A stretch of DNA of 64,000 nucleotides, taken from assembly GCA_942493145.1 (NCBI GenBank), contig OW818679.1, positions 1,240,001-1,304,000 on the forward strand, given 5' to 3'. The translations under genes were made by a program, and so were the position numbers. The notes below the pieces were generated by a model. The model searched no databases and had not been told where the DNA came from. It saw only the letters and a list, made by a program, of their open reading frames with translations. Shown one piece after another: positions 42,208 through 51,651 of this stretch; position 1 is the first letter of the stretch, and each line of letters begins with the position of its first letter. The DNA is from ENR-C20 sp942493145 (GTDB lineage Bacteria; Bacillota; Clostridia; Acetivibrionales; DTU013).

Positions 42208-42231
42208 TATGCGGCGCATCTCAATCCTCAG
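42197..42231 (+). promoter_or_regulatory. Long hairpin spanning the def stop codon
   Basis: CTGAGGATTGA/TCAATCCTCAG (11 bp) encloses ATGC-GGC-GCAT. The stop codon of def is in the stem. No T-run follows, so it more likely acts in mRNA processing or def/fmt coupling than as a terminator. Confidence 0.55.
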
Positions 42232-42250
42232 CCGGGGATAGTAATTAGTT

Positions 42251-42267
42251 CAGCACATTGTGTGCTG
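42251..42267 (+). promoter_or_regulatory. Hairpin just before the fmt ribosome site
   Basis: CAGCACA-TTG-TGTGCTG, a perfect 7-bp stem directly followed by AAAGGAG of fmt. It may limit or set translation of fmt. Confidence 0.5.
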
Positions 42268-42281
42268 AAAGGAGATACGTA

Positions 42282-43259
42282 TTGCTTAAGATTATTTTTA
42301 TGGGGACGCCGGAATTTGCCGTTCCCTGTCTTGAAAAATTGATTGAAATGGGGCATGAAGTAGTAGCTGTCGTGACACAGCCCGACAAACCTTCCGGAAG
42401 GAAACAGAGCCAGCTGAAGCCGCCGCCTGTCAAGGAAACGGCTTTGAAGCATGGAATCGGAACCATACTTCAGCCATTAAAGGTACGTACAGACGAGTTT
42501 TACGAAACTATAAAGGAAATAGCACCCGATTTGATCGTTACGGTAGCATACGGCAGGATTCTGCCGAAAAGCGTGCTCGAAATACCCAGACTTGGCTGTG
42601 TAAATGTCCATGGATCACTCCTTCCAAAATACAGGGGAGCCGCACCAATCCAGTGGGTGATAATCAATGGTGAGAAAGTAAGCGGGATTACCACAATGTT
42701 CATGGATGAAGGAATGGACACCGGGGACATGCTTTTGAAAAGGGAAGTGCCGGTTACAGAGGACATGACTTATATTGAGCTATACGAAATACTTGAAAAG
42801 CTTGGGGCTGATGTCCTTGAAGAGACCATCGAAAAGCTTCTTGATGGTACGTTGATACGGATGCCCCAAAATCATTCTGAATCGACGACCGTTCCAATCA
42901 TGAAAAAGGAAATGGGGCAGATAGACTGGAACAGATCCCCCGAAGCGGTTCACAACCTGGTGAGGGGTACCGATCCATGGCCAGGTGCTTATACCTTCTA
43001 TAAGGGCACCCGAATGAAGATATGGCAGACCAGATTGATCAAGGATCAGGATGAGCTTAAGGGATATGAGGAGCTTGCGGGAACTATGCCCGGGCAGGTT
43101 ATGGCTCAAGGCCGGATAGTCAGGGTATTGGCTGACAGTCTTGTTGTAGCTGCCGGAGATGGCTTCATCAGAGTCACCGAGCTCCAGCCGGAATCGGGTA
43201 AGAGGATGAGTGTCAGACAATGCGGTCACAACATGGATGAAGGTGAGATATTTGGATAA
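42282..43259 (+). CDS. fmt: Methionyl-tRNA formyltransferase
   Basis: This 325-residue enzyme formylates initiator Met-tRNA using 10-formyltetrahydrofolate. IIFMGTPEFAVPCL begins the Rossmann domain, VNVHGSLLPKYRGAAPIQW carries the catalytic Asn-His region, and MDEGMDTGDML and the C-terminal tRNA-binding domain follow. Start TTG 42282 is seven bases after AAAGGAG; the reading frame begins further upstream but the protein family begins at LKIIFMG. Confidence 0.96.
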   Translation: MLKIIFMGTPEFAVPCLEKLIEMGHEVVAVVTQPDKPSGRKQSQLKPPPVKETALKHGIGTILQPLKVRTDEFYETIKEIAPDLIVTVAYGRILPKSVLEIPRLGCVNVHGSLLPKYRGAAPIQWVIINGEKVSGITTMFMDEGMDTGDMLLKREVPVTEDMTYIELYEILEKLGADVLEETIEKLLDGTLIRMPQNHSESTTVPIMKKEMGQIDWNRSPEAVHNLVRGTDPWPGAYTFYKGTRMKIWQTRLIKDQDELKGYEELAGTMPGQVMAQGRIVRVLADSLVVAAGDGFIRVTELQPESGKRMSVRQCGHNMDEGEIFG

Positions 43260-44046
43260 GAGGACACGAAATTTCATATCATACGCAATTTTACTGTTGA
43301 TATTGATAATAATCCTGATAGGTTTGTTTACATACGTCTATATGAATTTCACTCTCTCAGCATATAATGTCATTCTCGGGGTGCTGATCGGTATTTTTAC
43401 AGTTCTTGCAGTTATTGTAGCCCTTTCGATGCTATCTGTCCTGCATGTGCACAGTAAAAGGAAGACTAATCGGATTATGATCCCATTTGTAAAGCTGGGC
43501 TTGAAGCTGATCATCCCTGCAGCGGTGTCTTTCGCACAGTTCTTCGGAAAGGACAAGGACGCTATAAGGAGCTTCTACGTCGACATAAACAACCTTATTG
43601 CCGAAAGCCCGGGCATATGCTACAAGCCCGGAGATATACTCCTTATCCTGCCCCATTGCCTTCAGGACTCAAAATGTGGATATAAAATAACAAATGACAT
43701 TAACAACTGCAGGCAATGCGGAAATTGTGTCATGGGAGAGATTTTGGGCATTGTAAGGGAAAGAGGGGTAAAGACCATAGTAGTGACCGGCGGGACCGCG
43801 GCCAGGAACATCGTAATGAAGGAGAAGCCCAGGATGCTTTTGTCGGTGGCTTGCGAAAGGGATCTTACTTCAGGGATCATGGATATAAATAAATTGCCGG
43901 TCATTACAAGGATGCCGGTTGTCGGGCTTCTTAACGAACGGCCCAACGGCCCGTGCCTTAATACCATGGTTGACGTGGATGTACTGGCTTCAAAGCTGGA
44001 CATGCTTTTAGGCAGGAACGCAACAACTGCCGGGGCAAAGGATTAA
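43252..44046 (+). CDS. DUF116 membrane protein with Cys-rich cytoplasmic part
   Basis: A 264-residue protein with two N-terminal transmembrane helices (about 8-30 and 38-62) and a DUF116 domain with cysteines at LPHCLQDSKCGYKI and CRQCGNCVMGEI, which could bind zinc or an Fe-S cluster. TTG 43252 overlaps the fmt stop by 8 bp behind AAGGTGAG, implying coupling. The family commonly sits between fmt and rsmB in clostridia; function unknown. Confidence 0.88.
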   Translation: MDKRTRNFISYAILLLILIIILIGLFTYVYMNFTLSAYNVILGVLIGIFTVLAVIVALSMLSVLHVHSKRKTNRIMIPFVKLGLKLIIPAAVSFAQFFGKDKDAIRSFYVDINNLIAESPGICYKPGDILLILPHCLQDSKCGYKITNDINNCRQCGNCVMGEILGIVRERGVKTIVVTGGTAARNIVMKEKPRMLLSVACERDLTSGIMDINKLPVITRMPVVGLLNERPNGPCLNTMVDVDVLASKLDMLLGRNATTAGAKD

Positions 44047-44078
44047 GGGATGGCAGATAAGGAAGGAACGAATGAATA

Positions 44079-45494
44079 ATGACGGTTGATATACCAAGGG
44101 AAACTGCATTAAAAATCCTCTATGAAATAAATGAAAAAGGTGCATATTCAAATATATCACTCAACAAGCATCTGGAAGAGAATCGGCTTAAGCCGGTAGA
44201 TCGTGCTTTTGTGACCGAAATGGTCTACGGTACGGAAAAGTGGCTTCTCACAATCGATTGGATAATTGGCAGCTTTTCAAGTGTAAAACTGAAAAAGATT
44301 TCCCCATGGATTTTGAATATTATGAGGCTGGGAACCTATCAGCTGCTATATATGGACAAGGTGCCCGTCTCGGCAGCCTGCAACGAAAGTGTAAAGCTTG
44401 CCAGAAAATATGGGCACAGTGGCACTGTCGGTTTCGTAAATGCAGTGTTAAGGAAGATCGCCGGAATCGCCGGGACTGAAGGAACTGCCGGAACTGCCGG
44501 GACTGTCGGAACCGGCAATAAGCAGGGAAACATACCCCTGCCTGACAGGAAGGATATAATCAAATACCTTTCTATAAAGTACTCACACCCTGAATGGATG
44601 GTTCAGAAATTCACCGGATTATTTGGAGTTGAGTTCACCGAAAGCCTCCTTGATGCGAACAACCAGGTACCGCCTCTTACTGTAAGGGTGAACACACTGA
44701 AGACCGACAGGGAACGACTTGTCCGGGAATTGCAGGAGGAGGGCATCAGTGCGTCGAACGGCCGGTATTGTGCTGACGCACTTGTGCTGGACAATCCATC
44801 ATCGATCAACAGGATAAAAGCCTTTACAAATGGCATGTTCACCGTTCAGGATGAGAGCTCCATGCTGGCGGCGAAGGTCCTTGACCCCCAACCGGAAGAG
44901 CTCATAATTGATGTATGCAGTGCTCCGGGAGGAAAGGCGACTTATGCCGCACAGCTGATGGGCAACAAAGGCAGGGTGCTGGCCAGGGACATTCATCCGC
45001 ACAAGCTTGAGCTGGTCTCAGAGACTGCCCGAAGGCTGGGCCTGGACATTATTGAAACTGAGTTGTATAATGCTGCCGTCCTGGACGACAGGTACATCGG
45101 GAAAGCGGACAGGGTTCTTCTGGATGCGCCATGTACCGGACTGGGCATAATAAGGAGAAAACCGGATATCAAGTGGACCAAGGAGATTGGGGACGAGACT
45201 GAGATCACATCACTGCAGTTCAAACTTGTAAGGATTGCATCAAGATATGTGAAACCGGGCGGGGTACTGATATATAGTACGTGTACCATAACACCCGGGG
45301 AAAACGCCGGGATGATGGAACGTTTTCTGAAATCTGAAGAAGGCGCGGAGTTTGTACAGGAGGACTTGTCGGCATACCTGCCTGTTGAGCTGGCTGCGCT
45401 GCTGTCCGGCGACAGAGGGATGCTGCAGCTTTACCCTAACAGGGATGGGATTGACGGGTTTTTCATTGCAAGATTTAAGAGGAGAGGTAACTGA
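44079..45494 (+). CDS. rsmB: 16S rRNA m5C967 methyltransferase
   Basis: A 471-residue protein with an N-terminal NusB-like RNA-binding domain (about 1-130) and a C-terminal SAM-dependent methyltransferase. VCSAPGGKATYAAQLM binds SAM, and LLDAPCTGLGIIRRKPD and YSTCTITPGEN hold the two catalytic cysteines. Between the domains lies an insertion of about seven G-T tripeptide units (AGTEGTAGTAGTVGT) encoded by 9-bp DNA repeats. Its stop overlaps rlmN by one base. Confidence 0.95.
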   Translation: MTVDIPRETALKILYEINEKGAYSNISLNKHLEENRLKPVDRAFVTEMVYGTEKWLLTIDWIIGSFSSVKLKKISPWILNIMRLGTYQLLYMDKVPVSAACNESVKLARKYGHSGTVGFVNAVLRKIAGIAGTEGTAGTAGTVGTGNKQGNIPLPDRKDIIKYLSIKYSHPEWMVQKFTGLFGVEFTESLLDANNQVPPLTVRVNTLKTDRERLVRELQEEGISASNGRYCADALVLDNPSSINRIKAFTNGMFTVQDESSMLAAKVLDPQPEELIIDVCSAPGGKATYAAQLMGNKGRVLARDIHPHKLELVSETARRLGLDIIETELYNAAVLDDRYIGKADRVLLDAPCTGLGIIRRKPDIKWTKEIGDETEITSLQFKLVRIASRYVKPGGVLIYSTCTITPGENAGMMERFLKSEEGAEFVQEDLSAYLPVELAALLSGDRGMLQLYPNRDGIDGFFIARFKRRGN

Positions 45495-46534
45495 TGGATA
45501 AAAAGAATCTGCTGGACATGGACCAGGATGATATCAAGCAAATGCTGGAGGGCATAGGACAGCAGAAATTCCGTGCAAAGCAGATTTTTCAATGGCTGGG
45601 CAGGGGAATAACCAATATTGATGAAATGACAGACCTTTCGAAGAATCTCAGGGAACAATTGAAACAAATCAGCTTCATTGACAGTCCAAAGTGTATAAGG
45701 AAGCTGGTTTCGAAAATAGATGGGACAGTGAAATACCTTTTTGAGCTGAATGACGGCAATATCATCGAAAGTGTACTTATGAAGTACAAATACGGACTAT
45801 CTGTTTGTATCTCCTCCCAGGTCGGCTGCAGGATGGGCTGCAAATTCTGCGCTTCTACACAGGCCGGGTTTGTAAGGGATCTGACGGCAGGAGAGATGCT
45901 TGGACAGATATTGTACATTGGAAAGGATTCCGGCGAACGGATCGGGAATATTGTGATCATGGGAATCGGAGAGCCTTTTGACAATTACGACAATGTGATT
46001 AAATTCTTCAGGCTCATCCACGATCCGGACGGTGTGAACATGGGCTGGAGGCATCTGACGGTGTCTACCTGTGGCCTTGTACCTGAAATTGAGAGGTTCA
46101 CAAAAGAGAACATGCAAGTCAACCTTTCCATTTCCCTGCATGCTCCCAACGACCGCCAAAGAGAGGCTGTAATGCCCATTGGAAGGAAGTACTCTATTGA
46201 CAAATTGGTTGCAGCATGTAAGATATATACAGAGGTAACGAAAAGACGCATAACATTCGAGTATGCCATGATTTCAGGTGTGAACGACTCTGCGGAAGCT
46301 GCGTCGGAGCTTGCATCAAGACTAAAAGGGATGCTGTGCCATGTTAACCTTATACCGGCGAACCCTGTTGAGGGCACAGGACTCAACCAGAGCAACCGCA
46401 AGGCTATGGAGGATTTCAAGGCAATCCTCGAGAATAACGGTATAGAAACCACCATAAGGCGGGAACTGGGCTCCGACATAAATGCCGCATGCGGACAGCT
46501 GCGGATAAGTGAAATGAAAGAAAGAAAAGCATAG
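45494..46534 (+). CDS. rlmN: 23S rRNA (A2503-C2)/tRNA A37 methyltransferase, radical SAM
   Basis: A 346-residue radical SAM enzyme that methylates A2503 of 23S rRNA. The cluster cysteines are in CRMGCKFCAS, GIGEPFDNYDNV follows, and Cys near the C-terminus (INAACGQL) is the methyl-carrying residue. Full length, start ATG overlapping the rsmB stop. Confidence 0.97.
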   Translation: MDKKNLLDMDQDDIKQMLEGIGQQKFRAKQIFQWLGRGITNIDEMTDLSKNLREQLKQISFIDSPKCIRKLVSKIDGTVKYLFELNDGNIIESVLMKYKYGLSVCISSQVGCRMGCKFCASTQAGFVRDLTAGEMLGQILYIGKDSGERIGNIVIMGIGEPFDNYDNVIKFFRLIHDPDGVNMGWRHLTVSTCGLVPEIERFTKENMQVNLSISLHAPNDRQREAVMPIGRKYSIDKLVAACKIYTEVTKRRITFEYAMISGVNDSAEAASELASRLKGMLCHVNLIPANPVEGTGLNQSNRKAMEDFKAILENNGIETTIRRELGSDINAACGQLRISEMKERKA

Positions 46535-46547
46535 AGGTGTTGATTTC

Positions 46548-47279
46548 TTGAAATTTTCAGCAATAAGTGACAGAGGTTTGGTAAGGGAAATAAATGAAGA
46601 CTATTACGGTATTATTTCTGATTGTCCCGGTATCGAAGCCGCATTTATTATAGCTGACGGTATGGGAGGGCATAATTCAGGTGAGGTCGCAAGCAGAATT
46701 GCGGTTGAATCTGTCACAAAAGCCTTGCAAAACAATCCGGCAGAGTTTGCAGACAGCGGGCAGATACCAGACCGTTTAGAAATGCTTGTAGTTGAAGCCA
46801 ACCGCGAAGTATACATAAAATCCATGGATAATTCAGGGGACCATGGAATGGGAACGACCATGACTTTGGCAGTGATTTCCGGAGATATGATATATATAGC
46901 ACATGTGGGGGATAGTAGACTGTATCTTATCAGGAACTCTGAGATTAAACGAATAACCACGGACCATTCTTACATAGAAGAACTGGTTAAAAAGGGATCA
47001 TTAACGAGGGAAGAAGCCGAGAGGCATCCACAGAAGAATATTATAACAAGGGCACTCGGTCTGCCGGGAGATATCGAGGTAGACAGATATGACCTGAAGA
47101 TAGAAGATGAAGACAGTTTCGTCATTTGTACCGACGGACTTACAAATATGCTGACAGAAGAAGAGATAATCCGGATTGCAGCCGGATCAGACCCCGAGGA
47201 AGCCTGCAGCAGGATGGTCGAAGCTGCAAATGGCAATGGTGGGGAAGATAACATTACTGTAATCGTCATAAGGATATGA
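46548..47279 (+). CDS. prpC: PP2C-type serine/threonine phosphatase
   Basis: A 243-residue metal-dependent phosphatase that reverses the action of the adjacent kinase. The motifs REINEDYYG, IADGMGGHNSGE, GMGTTMTLAVI, VGDSRLYLI, CTDGLTNML and GEDNITVIVI carry the metal-binding aspartates. Start TTG 46548 with GAGGTG upstream. Same operon as prkC, 27 bp before it. Confidence 0.96.
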   Translation: MKFSAISDRGLVREINEDYYGIISDCPGIEAAFIIADGMGGHNSGEVASRIAVESVTKALQNNPAEFADSGQIPDRLEMLVVEANREVYIKSMDNSGDHGMGTTMTLAVISGDMIYIAHVGDSRLYLIRNSEIKRITTDHSYIEELVKKGSLTREEAERHPQKNIITRALGLPGDIEVDRYDLKIEDEDSFVICTDGLTNMLTEEEIIRIAAGSDPEEACSRMVEAANGNGGEDNITVIVIRI

Positions 47280-47306
47280 TGGTACAGCAGGCACATGGAG
47301 GCTTTT

Positions 47307-49292
47307 ATGGAAAAAACGATACTTGGTAACAGGTATGAGCTCATAGAGAGAATAGGCGGCGGTGGCATGGCAGTGGTTTACAAGGCTAAATGCAGATTGC
47401 TCAACCGTTATGTAGCTGTGAAGATACTCAGGGAAGAATTCACCAATGATGAGGAGTTCGTCAAGAGGTTCAGGATCGAGGCTCAATCTGCGGCCAGCCT
47501 GTCACATCCCAACATTGTATCCATATTTGATGTAGGGCATGAAGGCGCAATACATTACATTGTAATGGAATACATAGACGGTATAACCCTCAAGGATTAT
47601 ATAAACGAAAATGGCACACTGGACTGGAGAGAGGCTACAGGCATTGCAATCCAGATTTGTTCGGCAATTGAACATGCCCATAAGAACAATATCATCCACA
47701 GAGATATAAAACCACACAACATCCTGATTACAAAGGAAGGCATCGCCAAGGTCACCGACTTTGGTATTGCCAGAGCTGTCTCATCATCTACAATAACATT
47801 GGTAGGCAGTACCATAGGTTCTGTACACTATTTCTCGCCGGAACAGGCCAGAGGCTCATTTACCGATGAGAAATCCGACCTTTATTCACTCGGCATCACA
47901 ATCTACGAAATGATAACCGGAAAAGTGCCTTTTGATGGGGAATCGCCTGTGGCGGTTGCTCTAAAACACATACAGAATGAGGCTCAAAGGCCTGGGGACA
48001 TTGTCATCGGCATACCGAACGGCATAAGTGACATTGTCATGAGAGCCATTATGAAAGACAAGGAATTGAGATATCAGACGGCAACTGAACTTTTGACAGA
48101 CCTTCAGCAGCTTATCAGGGATCCCGACAGTAAATTCGCAGTTAGTATAAAGACGATGAAAGAGTTTCCTACAAAAAAGATGCAGGCCGTTGGAGTAAAA
48201 ACCAAAGTCGGGCGAAGTACTGACGACGACATTGAAGATGATGAACCCGAAGAGGCCAGGAGGGATAAGCTGAGTATAATCCTTGGTATCGTGACCGGAC
48301 TGGTGATTATAGCAATATTCTTCTATGTTGGTTTTAAAATAATCATTCCTGTCCTCACTCCTGAAAATGACGATTTTACCGTGCAGGACTACACCGGAAA
48401 ACTGTTCATTCAGGTCAGCTCCGAGTTGAAAGCCTATGGAATTGAAGCGGTTGAAGACAAGCATGTATTCAGCGATACTGTTGAAGCAGGTATAATTATT
48501 TCTCAATATCCTGAAGAAAACAAAACCCTTAAGAAGGGTAACACTATTAAGTTTGAAGTAAGTGATGGGCCCGAACTGGTGGATATACCGGATGTCTCTT
48601 TCAAGGAATCGAGGGTTGCCGACCAGATGCTGATTAATGCGGAACTGAAATCCCATACAGTAACTGAGTACAGTGACACGGTTCCCTCAGGATCCATCAT
48701 AAGGACAGAACCGGCGGCAGATGAAAAGGTTAAGCCGGGAACCGAGGTTACAGTGGTTGAAAGTCTTGGGCCTGAGCTTGAACAAGTGAAGGTGCCTAAT
48801 ATTGTAGGATTGACAAGGGCTACAGCAGAAAAACTCATAACAGACAGCAAGTTGAAAGTTGGCAGCATAATACCTGCAGATGTCGTAAGCGATGTCGCAA
48901 AAATTTCAAAGCAGTATCCGACGGCCGGGATAATGGTTGATGAAGGAACCGCAGTTGAAATGACATTTGAAATTTCATCAGAAGACGGTACAACCGGTAT
49001 AGACGGAACAGGCACAAGCACACCAAGCCCGAATACAGGTACTGTTATAACCGCCACATCCCAAAAATGGAGTGTGAAGCTTGACAATCCGGCCAAATAT
49101 GGGAAGGATATACTGCTATACGTCGAAGCGACACCTTCGGATACAAACAAGACAATAACGGTATTAAACAGGAGAGTAGTTAAGGAAGGTTTTCCTGTTA
49201 CAATCGATATACCAGGTACAAAAGGCCGCTCCACTCATGTGATAATAAGGCTTGACGGTATATTGACAGCGGAATGGGATATGCAATTCTGA
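47307..49292 (+). CDS. prkC: PASTA-domain membrane serine/threonine kinase
   Basis: A 661-residue kinase. The kinase domain (about 8-270) has GGGGMAVVYK, VAVKIL, HRDIKPHN, a DFG-type TDFGIARA and SPEQARG. Then come an acidic juxtamembrane stretch (DDDIEDDEPEEARR), one transmembrane helix near 322-343, three PASTA domains (about 355-560) that sense muropeptides or lipid II, a Thr/Gly/Ser linker and a C-terminal beta domain of unknown type. Controls growth, wall synthesis or germination in Firmicutes. ATG 47307 has GGAGG five bases upstream. Confidence 0.96.
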   Translation: MEKTILGNRYELIERIGGGGMAVVYKAKCRLLNRYVAVKILREEFTNDEEFVKRFRIEAQSAASLSHPNIVSIFDVGHEGAIHYIVMEYIDGITLKDYINENGTLDWREATGIAIQICSAIEHAHKNNIIHRDIKPHNILITKEGIAKVTDFGIARAVSSSTITLVGSTIGSVHYFSPEQARGSFTDEKSDLYSLGITIYEMITGKVPFDGESPVAVALKHIQNEAQRPGDIVIGIPNGISDIVMRAIMKDKELRYQTATELLTDLQQLIRDPDSKFAVSIKTMKEFPTKKMQAVGVKTKVGRSTDDDIEDDEPEEARRDKLSIILGIVTGLVIIAIFFYVGFKIIIPVLTPENDDFTVQDYTGKLFIQVSSELKAYGIEAVEDKHVFSDTVEAGIIISQYPEENKTLKKGNTIKFEVSDGPELVDIPDVSFKESRVADQMLINAELKSHTVTEYSDTVPSGSIIRTEPAADEKVKPGTEVTVVESLGPELEQVKVPNIVGLTRATAEKLITDSKLKVGSIIPADVVSDVAKISKQYPTAGIMVDEGTAVEMTFEISSEDGTTGIDGTGTSTPSPNTGTVITATSQKWSVKLDNPAKYGKDILLYVEATPSDTNKTITVLNRRVVKEGFPVTIDIPGTKGRSTHVIIRLDGILTAEWDMQF

Positions 49293-49304
49293 GGTATCGG
49301 AGAA

Positions 49305-49363
49305 TGAGATAGCAAATAAAAAGATAGCAAATAATGAGATAGCAAATAATGAGATAGAAAGTA
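49305..49363 (+). repeat. Tandem 14-16-bp AT-rich minisatellite between prkC and rsgA
   Basis: Units of the form GATAGCAAATAATGA occur about four times, the first with AAAA in place of TGAG and the last degenerate (GATAGAAAGTAAT). All are non-coding. It sits right before the rsgA ribosome site GGGAGG. Confidence 0.85.
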
Positions 49364-49382
49364 ATTAGGGAGGTAAGGCATA

Positions 49383-50267
49383 TTGCCAAATGGCATTATT
49401 CTTAAAGGCATCGGTGGGTTTTACTATGTTCTCTCCGGTGAGACCATCTATGAATGCAAGGCGAGAGGTATTTTCAGAAAAAACAGGATAGTGCCTTTAC
49501 CTGGCGACAGGGTTACGATTTCTATAAATGAGGATAAGAATACAGGTAATCTGGATGAGATTCATCCAAGGGATATTGAGCTTGTCAGGCCGGCGGTATC
49601 CAACGTAAACCAGGTTGTGGTTACTGTTGCCGCACATTCGCCGGTGCCTGACCTGCTGCTGCTGGACAAGCTGCTTGTGACGGCAGGGAAGGATAACATC
49701 ACCGCTGTAGTCTGCATCAACAAGATCGATCTTGGTCAGCACGAAGATTATCGGAAAATAGTAGATACATATGAATATGCAGGGTACACTGTAATACAGT
49801 CTTCATCTAAAACAGGTGAGGGTCAGAAGGATCTCAAAGAAGCCCTTATTGGCAGGATAACTGTTTTTGCCGGGCAGTCGGGCGTAGGAAAATCCACACT
49901 CATCAACAATATTATGGAAAGCAGCGTCATGGAGACCGGGATTATCAGTATCAGGAATGACAGGGGGAAGCATACCACCCGCCATGCGGAGCTTATACCT
50001 CTAAAGGACGGAGGATTCCTGGTCGACACACCTGGGTTCAGCTCCTTTGAATTATTAGGGATGGACCCGGCATTTCTGCAGAGGTTTTATCCCGAATTCC
50101 AGAGTTTCGAGGGTAAATGCAGATTCAGCGGCTGTGCACATGTCAACGAACCCGACTGCGCAGTAAAGGAAGCCGTAGAGTCCGGCACTATCAATCCGGA
50201 CAGATATTCAAGATATATCGAGTTATATGGCATTCTAAAAGAGGGTTATGCTTCAAGATATAAGTAA
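49383..50267 (+). CDS. rsgA: Ribosome small subunit-dependent GTPase A
   Basis: A 294-residue circularly permuted GTPase for late 30S assembly: OB fold (about 1-65), then G4 (CINKIDL), G1 (AGQSGVGKSTLIN) and G3 (VDTPGF) in permuted order, then a C-terminal zinc site with CRFSGCAHVNEPDC. Start TTG 49383 with GGGAGG nine bases before. Confidence 0.96.
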   Translation: MPNGIILKGIGGFYYVLSGETIYECKARGIFRKNRIVPLPGDRVTISINEDKNTGNLDEIHPRDIELVRPAVSNVNQVVVTVAAHSPVPDLLLLDKLLVTAGKDNITAVVCINKIDLGQHEDYRKIVDTYEYAGYTVIQSSSKTGEGQKDLKEALIGRITVFAGQSGVGKSTLINNIMESSVMETGIISIRNDRGKHTTRHAELIPLKDGGFLVDTPGFSSFELLGMDPAFLQRFYPEFQSFEGKCRFSGCAHVNEPDCAVKEAVESGTINPDRYSRYIELYGILKEGYASRYK

Positions 50268-50285
50268 TAGAAAGGAAAGAAAACA

Positions 50286-50951
50286 ATGATAAAAATAGCT
50301 CCATCCCTTCTGTCTTCAGATTTTTCCAGATTGGGTGATGAAATTGTAAGGATGGAAAGTGCAGGCGCCGATATCATACATATTGATGTTATGGACGGCC
50401 ATTTTGTTCCCAACATAACCATCGGACCAATTGTGGTTAAAAGCATCAGGAAAATCACAAAGCTGCCTTTCGATGTCCATCTGATGATCGAAAATGCTGA
50501 TAATTACATAGAGGATTTTATAAATGCAGGTGCTGATATAATTTCAGTCCATGTTGAAAACAACCTTCACATAAACAGAACACTTCGGAAAATCAGGGAT
50601 GGGGGAGCAAGACCTGCAGTTGCTTTAAATCCTTCAACATCACTGGCGACCTTGGACTGGATCCTGGAGGATGTGGAAATGGTACTCCTTATGACAGTAA
50701 ATCCGGGTTTTGGTGGACAGTCCTTTATAAAGTCCATGGTAAAAAAAGTTGAGGAATTAAGGAATATAACCATACAGAGAGGGCTGACACTGGATATCGA
50801 GGTTGACGGAGGCATAACACCGGATAATATTTTCGATATATCTGGAGCAGGTGCAAATATCATTGTGGCAGGATCGACCGTTTTCAATGCGCCTGATGCA
50901 GTTTCGATAATCAGGGAACTCAGGGAAAAGGCCTATTCCGGGAATGCATGA
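50286..50951 (+). CDS. rpe: Ribulose-phosphate 3-epimerase
   Basis: A 221-residue TIM-barrel enzyme of the pentose phosphate pathway. APSLLSSDFSRLGDE, IHIDVMDGHFVPN, DVHLMIEN, MTVNPGFGGQ and EVDGGITPDN contain the metal and catalytic residues. Good AGGAAAG before the ATG. Standard member of the rsgA-rpe-thiN cluster. Confidence 0.97.
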   Translation: MIKIAPSLLSSDFSRLGDEIVRMESAGADIIHIDVMDGHFVPNITIGPIVVKSIRKITKLPFDVHLMIENADNYIEDFINAGADIISVHVENNLHINRTLRKIRDGGARPAVALNPSTSLATLDWILEDVEMVLLMTVNPGFGGQSFIKSMVKKVEELRNITIQRGLTLDIEVDGGITPDNIFDISGAGANIIVAGSTVFNAPDAVSIIRELREKAYSGNA

Positions 50952-50982
50952 CGGGGATGGGAATTATGGAGAAACAACAGTT

Positions 50983-51624
50983 ATGACAGGGGTTGTGGTT
51001 TGCGGTGGTATAATAACAGATCATGATGCAATGAGGCATTGGCTTGCAGAGGCTGATATCACCATCTGTGCCGATAGTGGTGCAGCACATTTTGAGCAGT
51101 GGGGTATTACGCCTGATATTCTTATAGGAGATATGGATTCCATTTCGAAAGACCATCTTGAACGGTTGCAGATAAAAGGAGTCAAGACCATACGTCATCC
51201 TGTTGAAAAGAACATGACGGATTCCGAGCTGGCTCTTGAAATCGCTGCCGAAAAGGGCTGTACCACGGTTATAATGCTCGGTGCGACCGGCGCCAGGCTT
51301 GATCACACCCTTGCAAATATCTTTCTGCTGAAAAAACTATTTGACAAGGGGATTACAGGTATCATCGCCGATGAAAAGAATGAAATAACACTTATTGACG
51401 ACAGAATCACCATGAAGAAGGACAAGGCAGGGGAAACGAAGGTGTCTCTGGTTCCTTTGACCAGCACAGTGACGGGTGTTACAACGCAAGGACTTTACTA
51501 TCCTCTTGAAAACGCTTCAATGGAGCTGGGTACTACCTGGGGCATCAGCAACGAGTTCGTCAGCAGCAGCGCCCAGGTTTCAATAGGGGAAGGGCTTATG
51601 CTTGTCATCAGATCAAAAGATTAA
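50983..51624 (+). CDS. thiN: Thiamine pyrophosphokinase
   Basis: A 213-residue enzyme converting thiamine to TPP. ICADSGAAHFEQWGITPDILIGDMDSIS, KNMTDSELALE and LGATGARLDHTLANI are diagnostic. Two starts are possible: ATG 50944 overlapping the rpe stop, or ATG 50983 with GGAG 11 bases upstream. The second fits the family N-terminus better. Confidence 0.93.
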   Translation: MTGVVVCGGIITDHDAMRHWLAEADITICADSGAAHFEQWGITPDILIGDMDSISKDHLERLQIKGVKTIRHPVEKNMTDSELALEIAAEKGCTTVIMLGATGARLDHTLANIFLLKKLFDKGITGIIADEKNEITLIDDRITMKKDKAGETKVSLVPLTSTVTGVTTQGLYYPLENASMELGTTWGISNEFVSSSAQVSIGEGLMLVIRSKD

Positions 51625-51651
51625 AAAATATGAGTTGAGGTTAAGTCTTTT

